Shown one piece after another: positions 28,500-36,777 of a DNA stretch of 64,000 nt. The stretch spans positions 36,602 through 100,601 of the forward strand of contig JANQPD010000051.1 in assembly GCA_028285465.1 (NCBI GenBank), given 5' to 3'. The DNA comes from Owenweeksia sp. (GTDB lineage Bacteria > Bacteroidota > Bacteroidia > Flavobacteriales > Schleiferiaceae). How positions within the stretch are numbered: position 1 is the stretch's first letter; each line of letters starts with the position of its first letter. The position numbers were made by a program, and so were the translations under genes. The notes beneath the pieces are model-generated. The model did not search any database. It had not been told where the DNA came from and saw nothing but the letters and a program-made list of their open reading frames with translations.

Positions 28500-30704
28500 T
28501 CAGTTTTTTTCAGATGGAAGTATTTCTGCAGGCAACTGAACAGGAGTTTCCGGTTCGGCAAAACGCATCTCCTTAAGCAAATAACCGGCTCCGGCAAATT
28601 TATCTACTATAAAAAGTACATACCGGATGTCTACCATGATATTCCGGCAGCGGCTGATGTCGTAGTTAAGGTCGCTCATGGTACCCTCCCAGGCACGGTC
28701 GAAATTCAGGCCTATGAGCTCCCCGCTCCCGTTAAGGGCCGGGCTTCCGCTGTTGCCGCCTGTCGTGTGATTTGAGGCAATAAAACATACCGGTAGTCTT
28801 CCCTCTTGTGCATAAGGGCCGTAGTCTTTCTCGTTGTATAGCTCTATAAGTTTTTCGGGCAGGTCAAATTCATAATCTCCCGGTACATGTTTCGCCATTA
28901 CACCCTCCAAAAACGTTTGCGTTTTGTAGAGGATGCCATCTACCGGATCATAAGGCTCCACTTTCCCGTAAGCTACCCGTAGTGTGCTGTTCGCATCCGG
29001 GTAAAACCTTCTTTCCGGAAACACCTCTCTTAATGCCTTTATATAGGCACCCTGCAACTCTTCCGCAGCATCCGCCAAAGGACCTGCTGCCGCAGACAAG
29101 CTTTCCCTGTAATGCTCATAACTCGCAGAAGCCAGGCGGTATGCTCTATCCTTTTTAAGCATTTTTACGGCCTTGGCCGAGTTGGATTCAAGCAGGGATA
29201 CAAATTTTTCCGGGTTCCTCAGCACCACACAATCCTCAAAAAGTTTCTGGCTAAAATCCATTTGCTTCTTTTCGTTCATTCCCTTCAATTCCGCCAGCAA
29301 CTCCGGTAAGGGCTCTTGATGTACATCGCGTATGTAATCCGGAAATACTTTTTCAAACACTTCCCCGTCTACCGCCTGGTCATAATCCTTGTAAAAGTCC
29401 TCCATGCCGGCGGCCAACCTCTTAGATAGGTCCGCTGCTGTACTATCTCCTTCCTCCACACTTTTAACCAGGCTTCGATAGCGCAGCATATGCCGCATCA
29501 GCTCCGTACCGTAATACATCCGCTCCAGGTAATTGTACCGCTGTAGGTTTAAGGGCAACTGCATGGCGTATAATTTATTCAGGCTGTCCAGAACATACCC
29601 ATACGACCGGGTAAGGTCTGCATTTTGGCTCAGCTTGGCGCGAAAAGCATTTTCCAGCTCTTGTTTCTTACCTAAGGCATCGGTCTCTTTAAGTCCGTTT
29701 ACCTCCCCGATCCATTTCTTCCAACCATTTGAGATACGTGCGTACTTTGCTGCGTATTTTATGCGGGTCGCATCATCTTTACGCATTTTCTCATCCAGTA
29801 TTTTAAGTATCTGATCGCGTACGCTGATCCTGAGGGGATTGTAGTTATACATAATGTAGCTCACTTCATTGGCCGGTAAATATTCCTGTGTTCTTCCCGG
29901 AAAGCCATACACCATGGTAAAATCCCCGTTTTGAAAACCGTTGAGGTTTACGGTTAAGAATTGCTTTGGGCGGTATGGGATGTTCTCTTCCGAAATATCC
30001 GCAGGTGCATTGTCTTTCCCGGCATAGACGCGAAAAAGGGAAAAGTCGCCTGTGTGCCGGGGCCACATCCAGTTGTCTGTATCTGCTCCATACTTGCCAA
30101 TACTGGAAGGTGGAGCCCCTACCAGGCGTACGTCACGAAAGGTTTCCTTTGCTACAAGGATGTATTGATTGCCGTAAAAAAACGGTTCTACCTCAATGTT
30201 ATAACCTGTTTCCGTTTCCTCCTTTTCGATAAGTGCCCGGGCATTTTCACCGATCTTCCTCAAACGTTCTTTTTGCGGAGCGGCCGGATCAACCCCAACC
30301 ATCACTTCATTGGTTACATCGCGCATGTATTTTACAATAGCAGCCGTAAGTGTAGGGTTGGTCAGTTCTTCTTCACGGTTCATCGCCCAAAAACCATTTT
30401 TCAGGTAGTCTTGTTCCAGCGAACTATGTGCTTGTATTTGTCCGTACCCACAGTGATGGTTGGTGAGTAAGAGCCCTTCTCCGCTTATCAGCTCAGCGGT
30501 GCACCCTCCTCCAAAATGTACAATAGCATCTTTGAGAGAAGAATGGTTCAGGCTGTAAATGTCTTCGGCCGTGATCTGAAGCCCCATATCCCGCATTTCG
30601 GCTTCGTTGAGTTGTTTGAGCAGGTAAGGGATCCACATGCCTTCTTTGGCAGAAAGCGAAAATGATACAGCACCTAAAAAGAAAGCTATTCCTATTTTTT
30701 TCAT
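28500..30704 (-). CDS. S46 family dipeptidyl-peptidase, DPP11-like (Asp/Glu-specific)
   Basis: 734 aa with a signal peptide (cleavage near LSA19); periplasmic. The chymotrypsin-like triad is visible: His84 in TNHHCGYG, Asp220 in RHTGDFSLF and Ser652 in TGGNSGSPALN. Residue 670, exactly 18 after the nucleophile, is Arg (IGLNFDRAWEG). In Porphyromonas DPP11 the equivalent Arg673 selects acidic P1 residues, whereas DPP7 has Gly there. I therefore infer release of dipeptides with Asp or Glu in second position. It serves peptide catabolism, fitting the secreted metallopeptidase at 23299. It is transcribed alone. Confidence 0.93.
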   Translation of the reverse strand: MKKIGIAFFLGAVSFSLSAKEGMWIPYLLKQLNEAEMRDMGLQITAEDIYSLNHSSLKDAIVHFGGGCTAELISGEGLLLTNHHCGYGQIQAHSSLEQDYLKNGFWAMNREEELTNPTLTAAIVKYMRDVTNEVMVGVDPAAPQKERLRKIGENARALIEKEETETGYNIEVEPFFYGNQYILVAKETFRDVRLVGAPPSSIGKYGADTDNWMWPRHTGDFSLFRVYAGKDNAPADISEENIPYRPKQFLTVNLNGFQNGDFTMVYGFPGRTQEYLPANEVSYIMYNYNPLRISVRDQILKILDEKMRKDDATRIKYAAKYARISNGWKKWIGEVNGLKETDALGKKQELENAFRAKLSQNADLTRSYGYVLDSLNKLYAMQLPLNLQRYNYLERMYYGTELMRHMLRYRSLVKSVEEGDSTAADLSKRLAAGMEDFYKDYDQAVDGEVFEKVFPDYIRDVHQEPLPELLAELKGMNEKKQMDFSQKLFEDCVVLRNPEKFVSLLESNSAKAVKMLKKDRAYRLASASYEHYRESLSAAAGPLADAAEELQGAYIKALREVFPERRFYPDANSTLRVAYGKVEPYDPVDGILYKTQTFLEGVMAKHVPGDYEFDLPEKLIELYNEKDYGPYAQEGRLPVCFIASNHTTGGNSGSPALNGSGELIGLNFDRAWEGTMSDLNYDISRCRNIMVDIRYVLFIVDKFAGAGYLLKEMRFAEPETPVQLPAEILPSEKN

Positions 30705-30834
30705 GATCTAGTAGGTATAAAGGGCTAAAATACTCGGGATATAAGCAAAATACAAGATCGGGCTCAGGTTATATCTCTTGGATACGCCGTTTGGAAGCAG
30801 CAGGAGCTTTTCAATATTTGTTTAGACAAAACTC

Positions 30835-31605
30835 CTATACAACCTGGTTTGCCTTCTTCCACGTAGTATAAAAACCATTGGTAAGTGCTGCGGGCAGATA
30901 ATCAGCCAGGGCACAATCCAGTTTTTGCAATGCTTTTACCCTGTTGGCAATGAACGAAAATGGAAATACCAACTCCAGAAAATCAGATTTTCCAAAAGCC
31001 ATCAGGTTAAAGCCCGTATTTTCCATTAGCGCGAACAGGGATTTGCGGGTAAAAAACTGCAGATGTGTTAAATCGGGATTGCTGCTTTGTGCAGTAGCGT
31101 GTGTATAGCCAAATGCCTTTTTAATCTTTACCAGTTTATCCGTATGCCCCTTCCGCATCATCCATTGCATGGGTTTTGTCATCAAAGATTCACGGGGACC
31201 ATATCCATTGGGCACCGTAACGATCATAGTACCTCCGGGTTTCAGTATACTATATGCCGATCGAACAAGTGCTTCAGGTTTTTCCAGGTGCTCCAATACC
31301 TCGGTGCAGATAATGAGGTCGTACTGCTCGCTTTCTGTAAATGCATTGGCGTCAACCACATCAAAGCGTACATTTTCAAAGGGGTTTCGCTCATTGGCCA
31401 TCTTTATGGATGTTTCGTCCACATCAATACCCCACACGGTATAGCCCAGGCTGCCCAGCGCTATAGAAACGTTTCCGTTCCCACAGCCTATATCCAGCAG
31501 CTTTGCACCTTTCTGCACATTTGCCCTTACCTGGTTCACGATAAAGTCGAGCCGCTTAAACTCTTCGGTATGGGTGTAGGTAGTATGGATATAATACTCT
31601 TTCAA
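30835..31605 (-). CDS. Class I SAM-dependent methyltransferase
   Basis: 256 aa. Motif I is KLLDIGCGNGNVSIAL (about 36-51), motif II ends in WGIDVDE and motif IV is LIICTEVLEHL; this is a UbiG/methyltransf_11-type layout, followed by a C-terminal region with aromatic residues (FFTRKSLFALMENTGF) typical of small-molecule or glycan-modifying methyltransferases. The substrate is unknown. The only in-frame start among ATG/GTG/TTG near the N-terminus is TTG at 31605, preceded by a stop 6 nt upstream; an ATG nearby is in a different frame. It is a lone gene between the S46 peptidase and the T9SS gene pair. Confidence 0.88.
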   Translation of the reverse strand: MKEYYIHTTYTHTEEFKRLDFIVNQVRANVQKGAKLLDIGCGNGNVSIALGSLGYTVWGIDVDETSIKMANERNPFENVRFDVVDANAFTESEQYDLIICTEVLEHLEKPEALVRSAYSILKPGGTMIVTVPNGYGPRESLMTKPMQWMMRKGHTDKLVKIKKAFGYTHATAQSSNPDLTHLQFFTRKSLFALMENTGFNLMAFGKSDFLELVFPFSFIANRVKALQKLDCALADYLPAALTNGFYTTWKKANQVV

Positions 31606-32003
31606 AATTCATTGGTTTTTTGGATGTACAGATATGCCAGTAACCATCCCAACTACCCCTACTTTCATCAAGCAGCTTGGGTGTACAATGCAGACACATA
31701 GGCTTTCCGGAGGAAAAGAACATCTAAAAAAAGTGATTGTAACATTCTTTTTTTCAGTATTTTAAAAAATTTACATGCGAAAATACTTATATAAAATCTG
31801 AAATGCAAAATGTTTATGGCATAGCATTTTGCAAGTATGAGATGGGCTAAAGTCTCGCTACACAGGTTAATGAAATCAATGCCGTCTCACGACTTCCGTC
31901 AGTTTTCGAAAAAAGAATGAATTGTATTACGCTTTTCTTCTCACACAAAGGGTATAAGATTTATCTTTACTGTATCTAAACGTATTGAACCAAACTCACC
32001 TGT
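31606..32003. other. 398-bp AT-rich intergenic region
   Basis: The longest non-coding stretch of the window, between the divergent methyltransferase and the first T9SS gene. It is AT-rich around 31720-31800. It holds one perfect inverted repeat (31804-31833) and a near-match to a -7 box (TATCTTTA, about 35 nt before the ATG at 32004). I see no ORF of credible composition and no tRNA or other RNA gene. Confidence 0.6.
31804..31833. repeat. 9-bp perfect inverted repeat with 12-bp spacer
   Basis: TGCAAAATG and CATTTTGCA, separated by 12 bp so that the half-site centres are 21 bp apart (two helical turns). It lies 171 bp upstream of the T9SS gene at 32004. This geometry fits a dimeric-regulator operator; there is no U-tract for termination. 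Confidence 0.45.
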
Positions 32004-33581
32004 ATGTTAAGTACTTTCAAGTTTACCATTTCCAGAAAATTTTATTGCCTTGTTTTCCTTTTTGCCTCTATGCAATCTTTCGGTCTACATATAGCTACAA
32101 GTCAAATTTCCTATACCGCCACAAGAATAAGCCCGGATTCCGTGCAGGTTGACCTTCAGTTGAGGCTTTTAAGAGGTAACAACTTATCCTTACCACACCC
32201 TGCCAACGCTTCCGTTCAGTATTATTCCTACTGTGATGGTTCTTTACAAACCCTCAGCCTTCCCTTAGACACTATTATGGAGGTCTTCCCAAAGGGAAGC
32301 AGATGTGTTAATCCTTCGGGTGGCGCTTGGGGTACAGATAAAGTAAGCTTTTATCGCACCACTCTTTTTTTCGTTAATGAGAACTGCATTGATGGCCTAT
32401 TCTACTGGTATGAGTGCTGTAGGGACAACAATATTTTTAACCTCAGCTCCCTCCCAGGACCAACAACCATGTATGCCTCTGCCTCTCTTTATCTGGTAGA
32501 TAACAGTCATGAGAACACAAATCCTGTTTTAAGTGAAAACTCTCTTTCGGCCATAGGTTGTGTAGGTCGTATGGTACACTCCGGTAATTTTTGGCAGGAT
32601 CCCGATGGCGATTCGCTCTTTGTTGAGCTTGGCCATTCCTTAAGTTTTAATCAGTCTTCCTCTCCTCCTACAACAAGTGCCATTCCTTTTGGAGGGGGGC
32701 ATTCCCTTGCAAATCCCGTATCCTCGGCCAATGGTATCACGCTAAATCCATCTACCGGAGAGTTGACCTACCAGGCTACACAAGTTGAAATAACCATGAT
32801 CTCCTATCGGATAAAGGAATATAGATATCTACCGGCAAGCGCTAGCTGGGTAATGGTTAGCGAGCTTATTTACGACCAAATGTTTACGGTTGATGGATTT
32901 TGTGGAACAACCGTAGACTCCATCAACTTTCAAGGAAACGACAGCCTGTCTCAGTCTCAACCCGGATACAAGCCCTCTATTGAAGCCAGTTGCGGGGATT
33001 CCAGCTTTGTCGTGCATTTTAACCAATACCTTGACACACGCACGCTTTCCGGGGATGGTTCAGAGTTGAGTATATACAGCAGTACATACAACCTTAACCT
33101 TCCCATAACCCAATTAGAACCCCTTAATGTCTTCGATTCGCTTTTCAATACCTTAAACGTACAGTTAGCAAACCCCATCAACTTTAACGATAGCCTTGTC
33201 GTTTACACACAAAATGGTTCTGACGGCAATACCCTGATGAGTGAGTGTGGGGTCTTTATGGAACCTAATGATACACTGTACCTGTTAGTGAGCGACTGCA
33301 GTAGTGCGGGCGTGCCTGAAGCAGATATAGAGGACGCATTGGTTACACTATATCCAAACCCTTCCACAAACAGCTTGTGGCTTGAGAGCAGGCATCCGAA
33401 TGCCCGTTTTGAAGAAGTAAAGGTATTCGATGCATCCGGGCGATTGATGCAGCATCCCTTTACTGCAAAATCCGAAAGCCGTTTAACCCTGCATGTCGAA
33501 AACCTGTCTGAAGGAGTTTATTTCATTCACATCCGGCTCAGCTCAGGAGCATTTGTATTGAAGAAGTTCATTAAAGAGTAG
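32004..33581 (+). CDS. T9SS-exported surface protein, copy 1 of a tandem pair
   Basis: 525 aa. A signal peptide (core CLVFLFASMQSFG) is followed by HIATSQISYTATRIS, the start of a beta-sandwich region resembling the N-terminal part of gliding/adhesin-like Bacteroidota proteins. Next come DPDGDSLFVELG, ITLNPSTGELTYQA and VSELIYDQMFTV, in the order typical of those proteins. A second beta domain (about 315-435) follows. The C-terminal T9SS type A tail has LYPNPSTNSLWLE, VKVFDASGRLM and LSEGVYFIHI. Six or more cysteines in the mature part suggest disulfides. Its role is unknown, probably adhesion or ligand binding at the surface. It is paralogous to the next gene, with two nearly identical DNA tracts. 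Confidence 0.82.
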   Translation: MLSTFKFTISRKFYCLVFLFASMQSFGLHIATSQISYTATRISPDSVQVDLQLRLLRGNNLSLPHPANASVQYYSYCDGSLQTLSLPLDTIMEVFPKGSRCVNPSGGAWGTDKVSFYRTTLFFVNENCIDGLFYWYECCRDNNIFNLSSLPGPTTMYASASLYLVDNSHENTNPVLSENSLSAIGCVGRMVHSGNFWQDPDGDSLFVELGHSLSFNQSSSPPTTSAIPFGGGHSLANPVSSANGITLNPSTGELTYQATQVEITMISYRIKEYRYLPASASWVMVSELIYDQMFTVDGFCGTTVDSINFQGNDSLSQSQPGYKPSIEASCGDSSFVVHFNQYLDTRTLSGDGSELSIYSSTYNLNLPITQLEPLNVFDSLFNTLNVQLANPINFNDSLVVYTQNGSDGNTLMSECGVFMEPNDTLYLLVSDCSSAGVPEADIEDALVTLYPNPSTNSLWLESRHPNARFEEVKVFDASGRLMQHPFTAKSESRLTLHVENLSEGVYFIHIRLSSGAFVLKKFIKE

Positions 33582-33619
33582 GCCTCTAAATTGGCGGGTA
33601 GCCTAGAACCTGAGTATGC

Positions 33620-33661
33620 AAAAACCAATCTCCTGAAAGGGAGAAGCCTAAAAAGGTTTTT
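33620..33661 (+). terminator. Composite hairpin between the T9SS paralogues
   Basis: The outer stem AAAAACC/GGTTTTT encloses a smaller CTCC/GGAG hairpin with a 6-nt loop. The run of T in the outer right arm could serve as the U-tract after the gene ending at 33581. It is A/T-rich in the outer stem, so termination is uncertain. Confidence 0.35.
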
Positions 33662-33758
33662 CATTGGGTTTCAGAACAAAAGCTAGGCCCATATATTCCC
33701 TTTTCTTTTAAATAATGTTTACATTTATAAGAAGAGACAAACTTAAAACCTCCGCACG

Positions 33759-35324
33759 ATGATCCATACTCCTAAAACTGCAATTTACAGGATACTATAT
33801 TCCCTGATCTTTTTTTTGCTATGCACACAAGCTTTTTGTACCCACTTAGCCACGGGTCAAATTTCCTATACCGCCACAAGAATAAGCCCGGATTCCGTGC
33901 AGGTTGACCTTCAGTTAATTCTCTTACGGGATGAGGGTGGCTTAGGGCTAGGTACTAGCACTACGGTTAATTACCACTCTTTTTGTAACAACTTATCCTT
34001 TAACTTTAGCATTGACTTAGATAGTATTGTGAGCATTTACCCTCAGGGTAGAAGGTGCATAGACAGTACAAGCAATCTTATACGGGCGCAACAAGCGGGG
34101 TATTATACCACAACCGTGTTTTTTGTCGATCAAACTTGTATTGATGGGTTGTTTTACTGGTCTGATTGCTGCAGACCTACCTCCATCGACAACCTCGCCA
34201 ATGCAGCTAGTAAGGGAATGTATAGTTCGGCTTCTCTTTATTTGGCCGACAGTACCCAGGAAAACAAAAGCCCGGTTTTTGATAAAACCAACCTTTGGGC
34301 AGAAAGCTGTGTGGGTTATATGATGCGTTCGGGTAATCTGCTACACGACCCGGATGGCGACTCCCTTTATGTACAGCTTGGGGAATCGCTTGAGCTTGTC
34401 AATTTCTCGAACCCACCAAGCACCGATACCCTTCTCTTTACAGGGAATTATACCTTGTCAGATCCCGTTACTTCAGCAAACGGCATTTTCTTAAATCCCT
34501 CTACGGGTGAGCTTACATATGAAGCTGTACAACCTGAAGTTACCATGGTTTCCTACCGGGTGAAAGAATACCGGTATCTCCCGGCAGATTCTTCCTGGGC
34601 GCTTGTTAGCGAAATTATCTACGACCAAATGTTTGAAGTGTATGCCAATTGTGCAAAAACCATTGACTCCATTAGCTATAAAGAGAAAAAAGACCTTCCC
34701 CAACTGGCCTATAAACCTTATGTGGAAGCCAACTGTAACGACTCCGTTTTCGTCGTGAACTTTAATAACTTCTTTGACCTGCGCACCCTCTCCCATGATG
34801 GTTCTGAGTTCCGGATATACAGCAATAAGTATGCTCTCTCTGTCCCCATAACTAGGGTTAGGCCACTTAATACTTCTAGCTTCTTTTCCAATGCCGTAGA
34901 AATACAGACTACACATGCTTTGGATTTTAATGATACGCTGGTCGTATACACCAAAAATGGCTCCGATGGCAATACACTCATAAGCGAATGCGGGGCATTT
35001 TTGCAGCCGAACGATACGCTTTACTTACTGGTTAGCGACTGTAGTGGTGTGGGCATACCTGAAGAGAGTATGGAGAATGCACAGCTTACACTGTATCCAA
35101 ACCCCACAGCAAACAGTTTGTGGCTTGAAAGCAGGCATCCGAATGCCCGTTTTGAAGAAGTAAAGGTATTCGATGCATCGGGACGGTTGATGCAGCTTCC
35201 CTTTACAGCAAAATCCGAAAGCCGTTTAACTCTGGATGTCGAAAGCCTGTCCGAAGGCATTTACTTCATCCACATCCAACTCAGCTCAGGAGCATTTGTG
35301 TTGAAAAAGTTTGTAAAGGAGTAA
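33759..35324 (+). CDS. T9SS-exported surface protein, copy 2 of a tandem pair
   Basis: 521 aa, same architecture as the gene ending at 33581: signal peptide, HLATGQISYTATRIS sandwich, DPDGDSLYVQLG, NPSTGELTYEA, SEIIYDQMFEV, a second beta domain and a T9SS type A tail (LYPNPTANSLWLE). Protein similarity to copy 1 is high throughout in conserved blocks but the DNA has diverged, except for a 61-nt tract near the N-terminus (33856-33916) and a 50-nt tract in the sorting tail (35130-35179) that are identical to copy 1. It has its own 177-bp upstream region, so it may be expressed separately. Function unknown. Confidence 0.82.
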   Translation: MIHTPKTAIYRILYSLIFFLLCTQAFCTHLATGQISYTATRISPDSVQVDLQLILLRDEGGLGLGTSTTVNYHSFCNNLSFNFSIDLDSIVSIYPQGRRCIDSTSNLIRAQQAGYYTTTVFFVDQTCIDGLFYWSDCCRPTSIDNLANAASKGMYSSASLYLADSTQENKSPVFDKTNLWAESCVGYMMRSGNLLHDPDGDSLYVQLGESLELVNFSNPPSTDTLLFTGNYTLSDPVTSANGIFLNPSTGELTYEAVQPEVTMVSYRVKEYRYLPADSSWALVSEIIYDQMFEVYANCAKTIDSISYKEKKDLPQLAYKPYVEANCNDSVFVVNFNNFFDLRTLSHDGSEFRIYSNKYALSVPITRVRPLNTSSFFSNAVEIQTTHALDFNDTLVVYTKNGSDGNTLISECGAFLQPNDTLYLLVSDCSGVGIPEESMENAQLTLYPNPTANSLWLESRHPNARFEEVKVFDASGRLMQLPFTAKSESRLTLDVESLSEGIYFIHIQLSSGAFVLKKFVKE

Positions 35325-35403
35325 GTACCTAAAGATACAGCTACGGGGAGGGTTGGACGAAGACTAGTCCACGTAAATAGAGGAAACTATATATTATATT
35401 CCC

Positions 35404-35685
35404 TTATTTTTTCACTTCTATTCCCTTCCAAAAAGCTACATAACCCTCTATGTCTTTAGCCAGTGCTTTGGTTTGGGGGTAATACCAGGCGGCATCTTTG
35501 TTTTGTTTTCCATCTACCTCTATGGTATAATAGCTCGCTTCCCCTTTCCAGGGGCAGGTAGTATGGGTACCGCTCTCCTTAAAAAACGCCTTGCGAATGG
35601 CCGAAGGGGGAAAATAGTGGTTGTTTTCCACTACCCGCGTTTCATCGCTTTCTGCCAATACCTGGCCGTTCCAGATTGCTTTCAT
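35404..35685 (-). CDS. DUF427 family protein
   Basis: 93 aa, a single DUF427 domain: KAIWNGQVLAESDETRVVE, the YFPP turn, TTCPWKGEASYYTI and AAWYYP, with the C-terminal YVAFW. This small beta-barrel fold is widespread; its function is unknown, though some relatives sit next to redox or light-response genes. It is complete for the family. It lies downstream of the sigma-factor gene on the same strand, but a terminator at 35741-35761 separates them, so it is probably expressed on its own. Confidence 0.88.
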   Translation of the reverse strand: MKAIWNGQVLAESDETRVVENNHYFPPSAIRKAFFKESGTHTTCPWKGEASYYTIEVDGKQNKDAAWYYPQTKALAKDIEGYVAFWKGIEVKK

Positions 35686-35734
35686 ATGTGATCCTGTTTC
35701 TATGCTAAAAGGCGTTTGGCGAAAAAAAGTTCAA

Positions 35735-35761
35735 ATAAAAAACCCTCCGGCTCGGAGGGTT
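35735..35761 (-). terminator. Rho-independent terminator after the sigma-factor/48-aa gene unit
   Basis: A 9-bp perfect stem AACCCTCCG/CGGAGGGTT with a 3-nt loop at 35741-35761. On the minus strand it is followed by TTTTTTAT (35735-35742 overlapping the stem base). It begins 6 nt after the stop of the 48-aa gene. Confidence 0.85.
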
Positions 35762-35767
35762 CGTCTT

Positions 35768-35914
35768 TTAATTCTGAATCATTTCCAGGTCAATGCCACT
35801 AGCTGTTTTCGTTACAGAATAGGCTTTGGAGTAATTCAAGATAAATTTTACAGTTTCTTCTTTGGGCAGCATGGCTGCATCCTGTTCCTGGTTTAATGTA
35901 GTCGTTTTGCTCAT
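35768..35914 (-). CDS. Small protein, 48 aa, downstream of the ECF sigma factor
   Basis: ATG at 35914 to TAA at 35768: starts MSKTTTLNQEQDAAMLPKEE, continues with a helix-forming VKFILNYSKAYSVTK and ends GIDLEMIQN. There is no signal peptide or membrane helix. Support for a real gene: it lies 70 nt behind the sigma-factor stop on the same strand, a textbook terminator begins 6 nt after its stop, and its amino-acid composition is sensible. It may be a small regulator or partner encoded with the sigma factor, but no family is recognised and no anti-sigma features (membrane helix, zinc motif) are present. Confidence 0.65.
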   Translation of the reverse strand: MSKTTTLNQEQDAAMLPKEETVKFILNYSKAYSVTKTASGIDLEMIQN

Positions 35915-35984
35915 AGGCCTGTTTAAGATTACTTTCCATAAACGCCAGGAAAAACGACATTATTGCAAGCTTGTACAATAAAAA

Positions 35985-36569
35985 TTACACTTTTAACACA
36001 ACCTGGTGTTTTTCAGCTAGTTTCCTTAAGTTAATAAGCGCATAACGCATCCTGCCCAGGGCCGTATTAATGCTTACCCCTGTTTCCTCTGATATTTCCT
36101 TGAAGCTCAACTTGGAATAGTGGCGCAGCTTCAACACATGGCGCTGGTCTTCCGGAAGCTCTTCGATCAGCCGAACCAGGTCATTCTCTATTTGTTTTTT
36201 AATGGTCAGTTCCTCTACGTTTAGCTCCTCTGCTTTCAGCACATCGAAAATGTCAAATTCATCCTTGGGAGAAATGGTAGGCATGCGTTTTTTCTGCCTG
36301 AAATGATCCATAATGAGGTTATGCGCAATACGCATCGTCCAGTTGATGAACTTACCCTCTTCATTGTACTTTCCTTGCCTGAGGGTTTTTATAATCTTCA
36401 CGAAAGTATCCTGGAACACGTCATTCGCAATATCCTCATTCTGGACACGTACGATGATATACGAAAAGATCTTTTGTTGGTGTTTTTTAATAAGGTAAGC
36501 CAGGGCCGCTTCTTTACCAGACAGGTAACTTCGGACGAGTTCACTGTCATCCATTACTGCAAAATCCAT
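35985..36569 (-). CDS. RNA polymerase ECF-type sigma-70 factor
   Basis: 194 aa with sigma region 2 (YIIVRVQNEDIANDVFQDTF, then KFINWTMRIAHNLIMDHFR) and region 4 (LPEDQRHVLKLRHYSKLSFKEISEETGVSINTALGRMRYAL), joined by a longer linker than usual (about 40 residues, acidic). It recruits RNA polymerase to alternative promoters. No classical anti-sigma factor or FecR gene is adjacent; the next gene in the unit encodes the 48-aa protein, followed by a terminator. The ATG at 36569 is chosen; a second Met five codons later is possible. It is divergent from uvrA with 208 bp between starts. Confidence 0.93.
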   Translation of the reverse strand: MDFAVMDDSELVRSYLSGKEAALAYLIKKHQQKIFSYIIVRVQNEDIANDVFQDTFVKIIKTLRQGKYNEEGKFINWTMRIAHNLIMDHFRQKKRMPTISPKDEFDIFDVLKAEELNVEELTIKKQIENDLVRLIEELPEDQRHVLKLRHYSKLSFKEISEETGVSINTALGRMRYALINLRKLAEKHQVVLKV

Positions 36570-36738
36570 AATCTACTTGTTTTAGTTAGGGCTATTTAAA
36601 AGTAAGTCAAGTAGTTATGTTAAATACGCGTGTTTGTTTTAAAAGTTTTTACAGTAATACCTACGAACAATTCTTGCCCTTAGATGATATCAAATATAAA
36701 ATTATTTCTCCAGAAACCTAATCCACCTGCTAGTTTGG

Positions 36739-36746
36739 TAATTTTG
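36739..36746 (+). promoter_or_regulatory. -7 promoter box TAATTTTG for uvrA
   Basis: A perfect TAnnTTTG match 31 nt upstream of the uvrA ATG at 36778. No convincing -33 TTTG was found at normal spacing and no SOS box was recognised. Confidence 0.5.
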
Positions 36747-36777
36747 CCCGGCTCTGAATAAAGGTCATTTTCTCTTT

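Noticed and set aside
28490..28509. Hairpin AAAAAAC/GTTTTTT between the RsmI-like and S46 genes as a bidirectional terminator
   Set aside because: The stem has only one G-C pair, and it overlaps the peptidase stop codon; too weak to call.
31606..32003. A possible RNA gene or riboswitch in the largest gap
   Set aside because: Apart from one 9-bp palindrome I see no tRNA cloverleaf, conserved riboswitch core or terminator; AT-rich spacer is the simpler reading.
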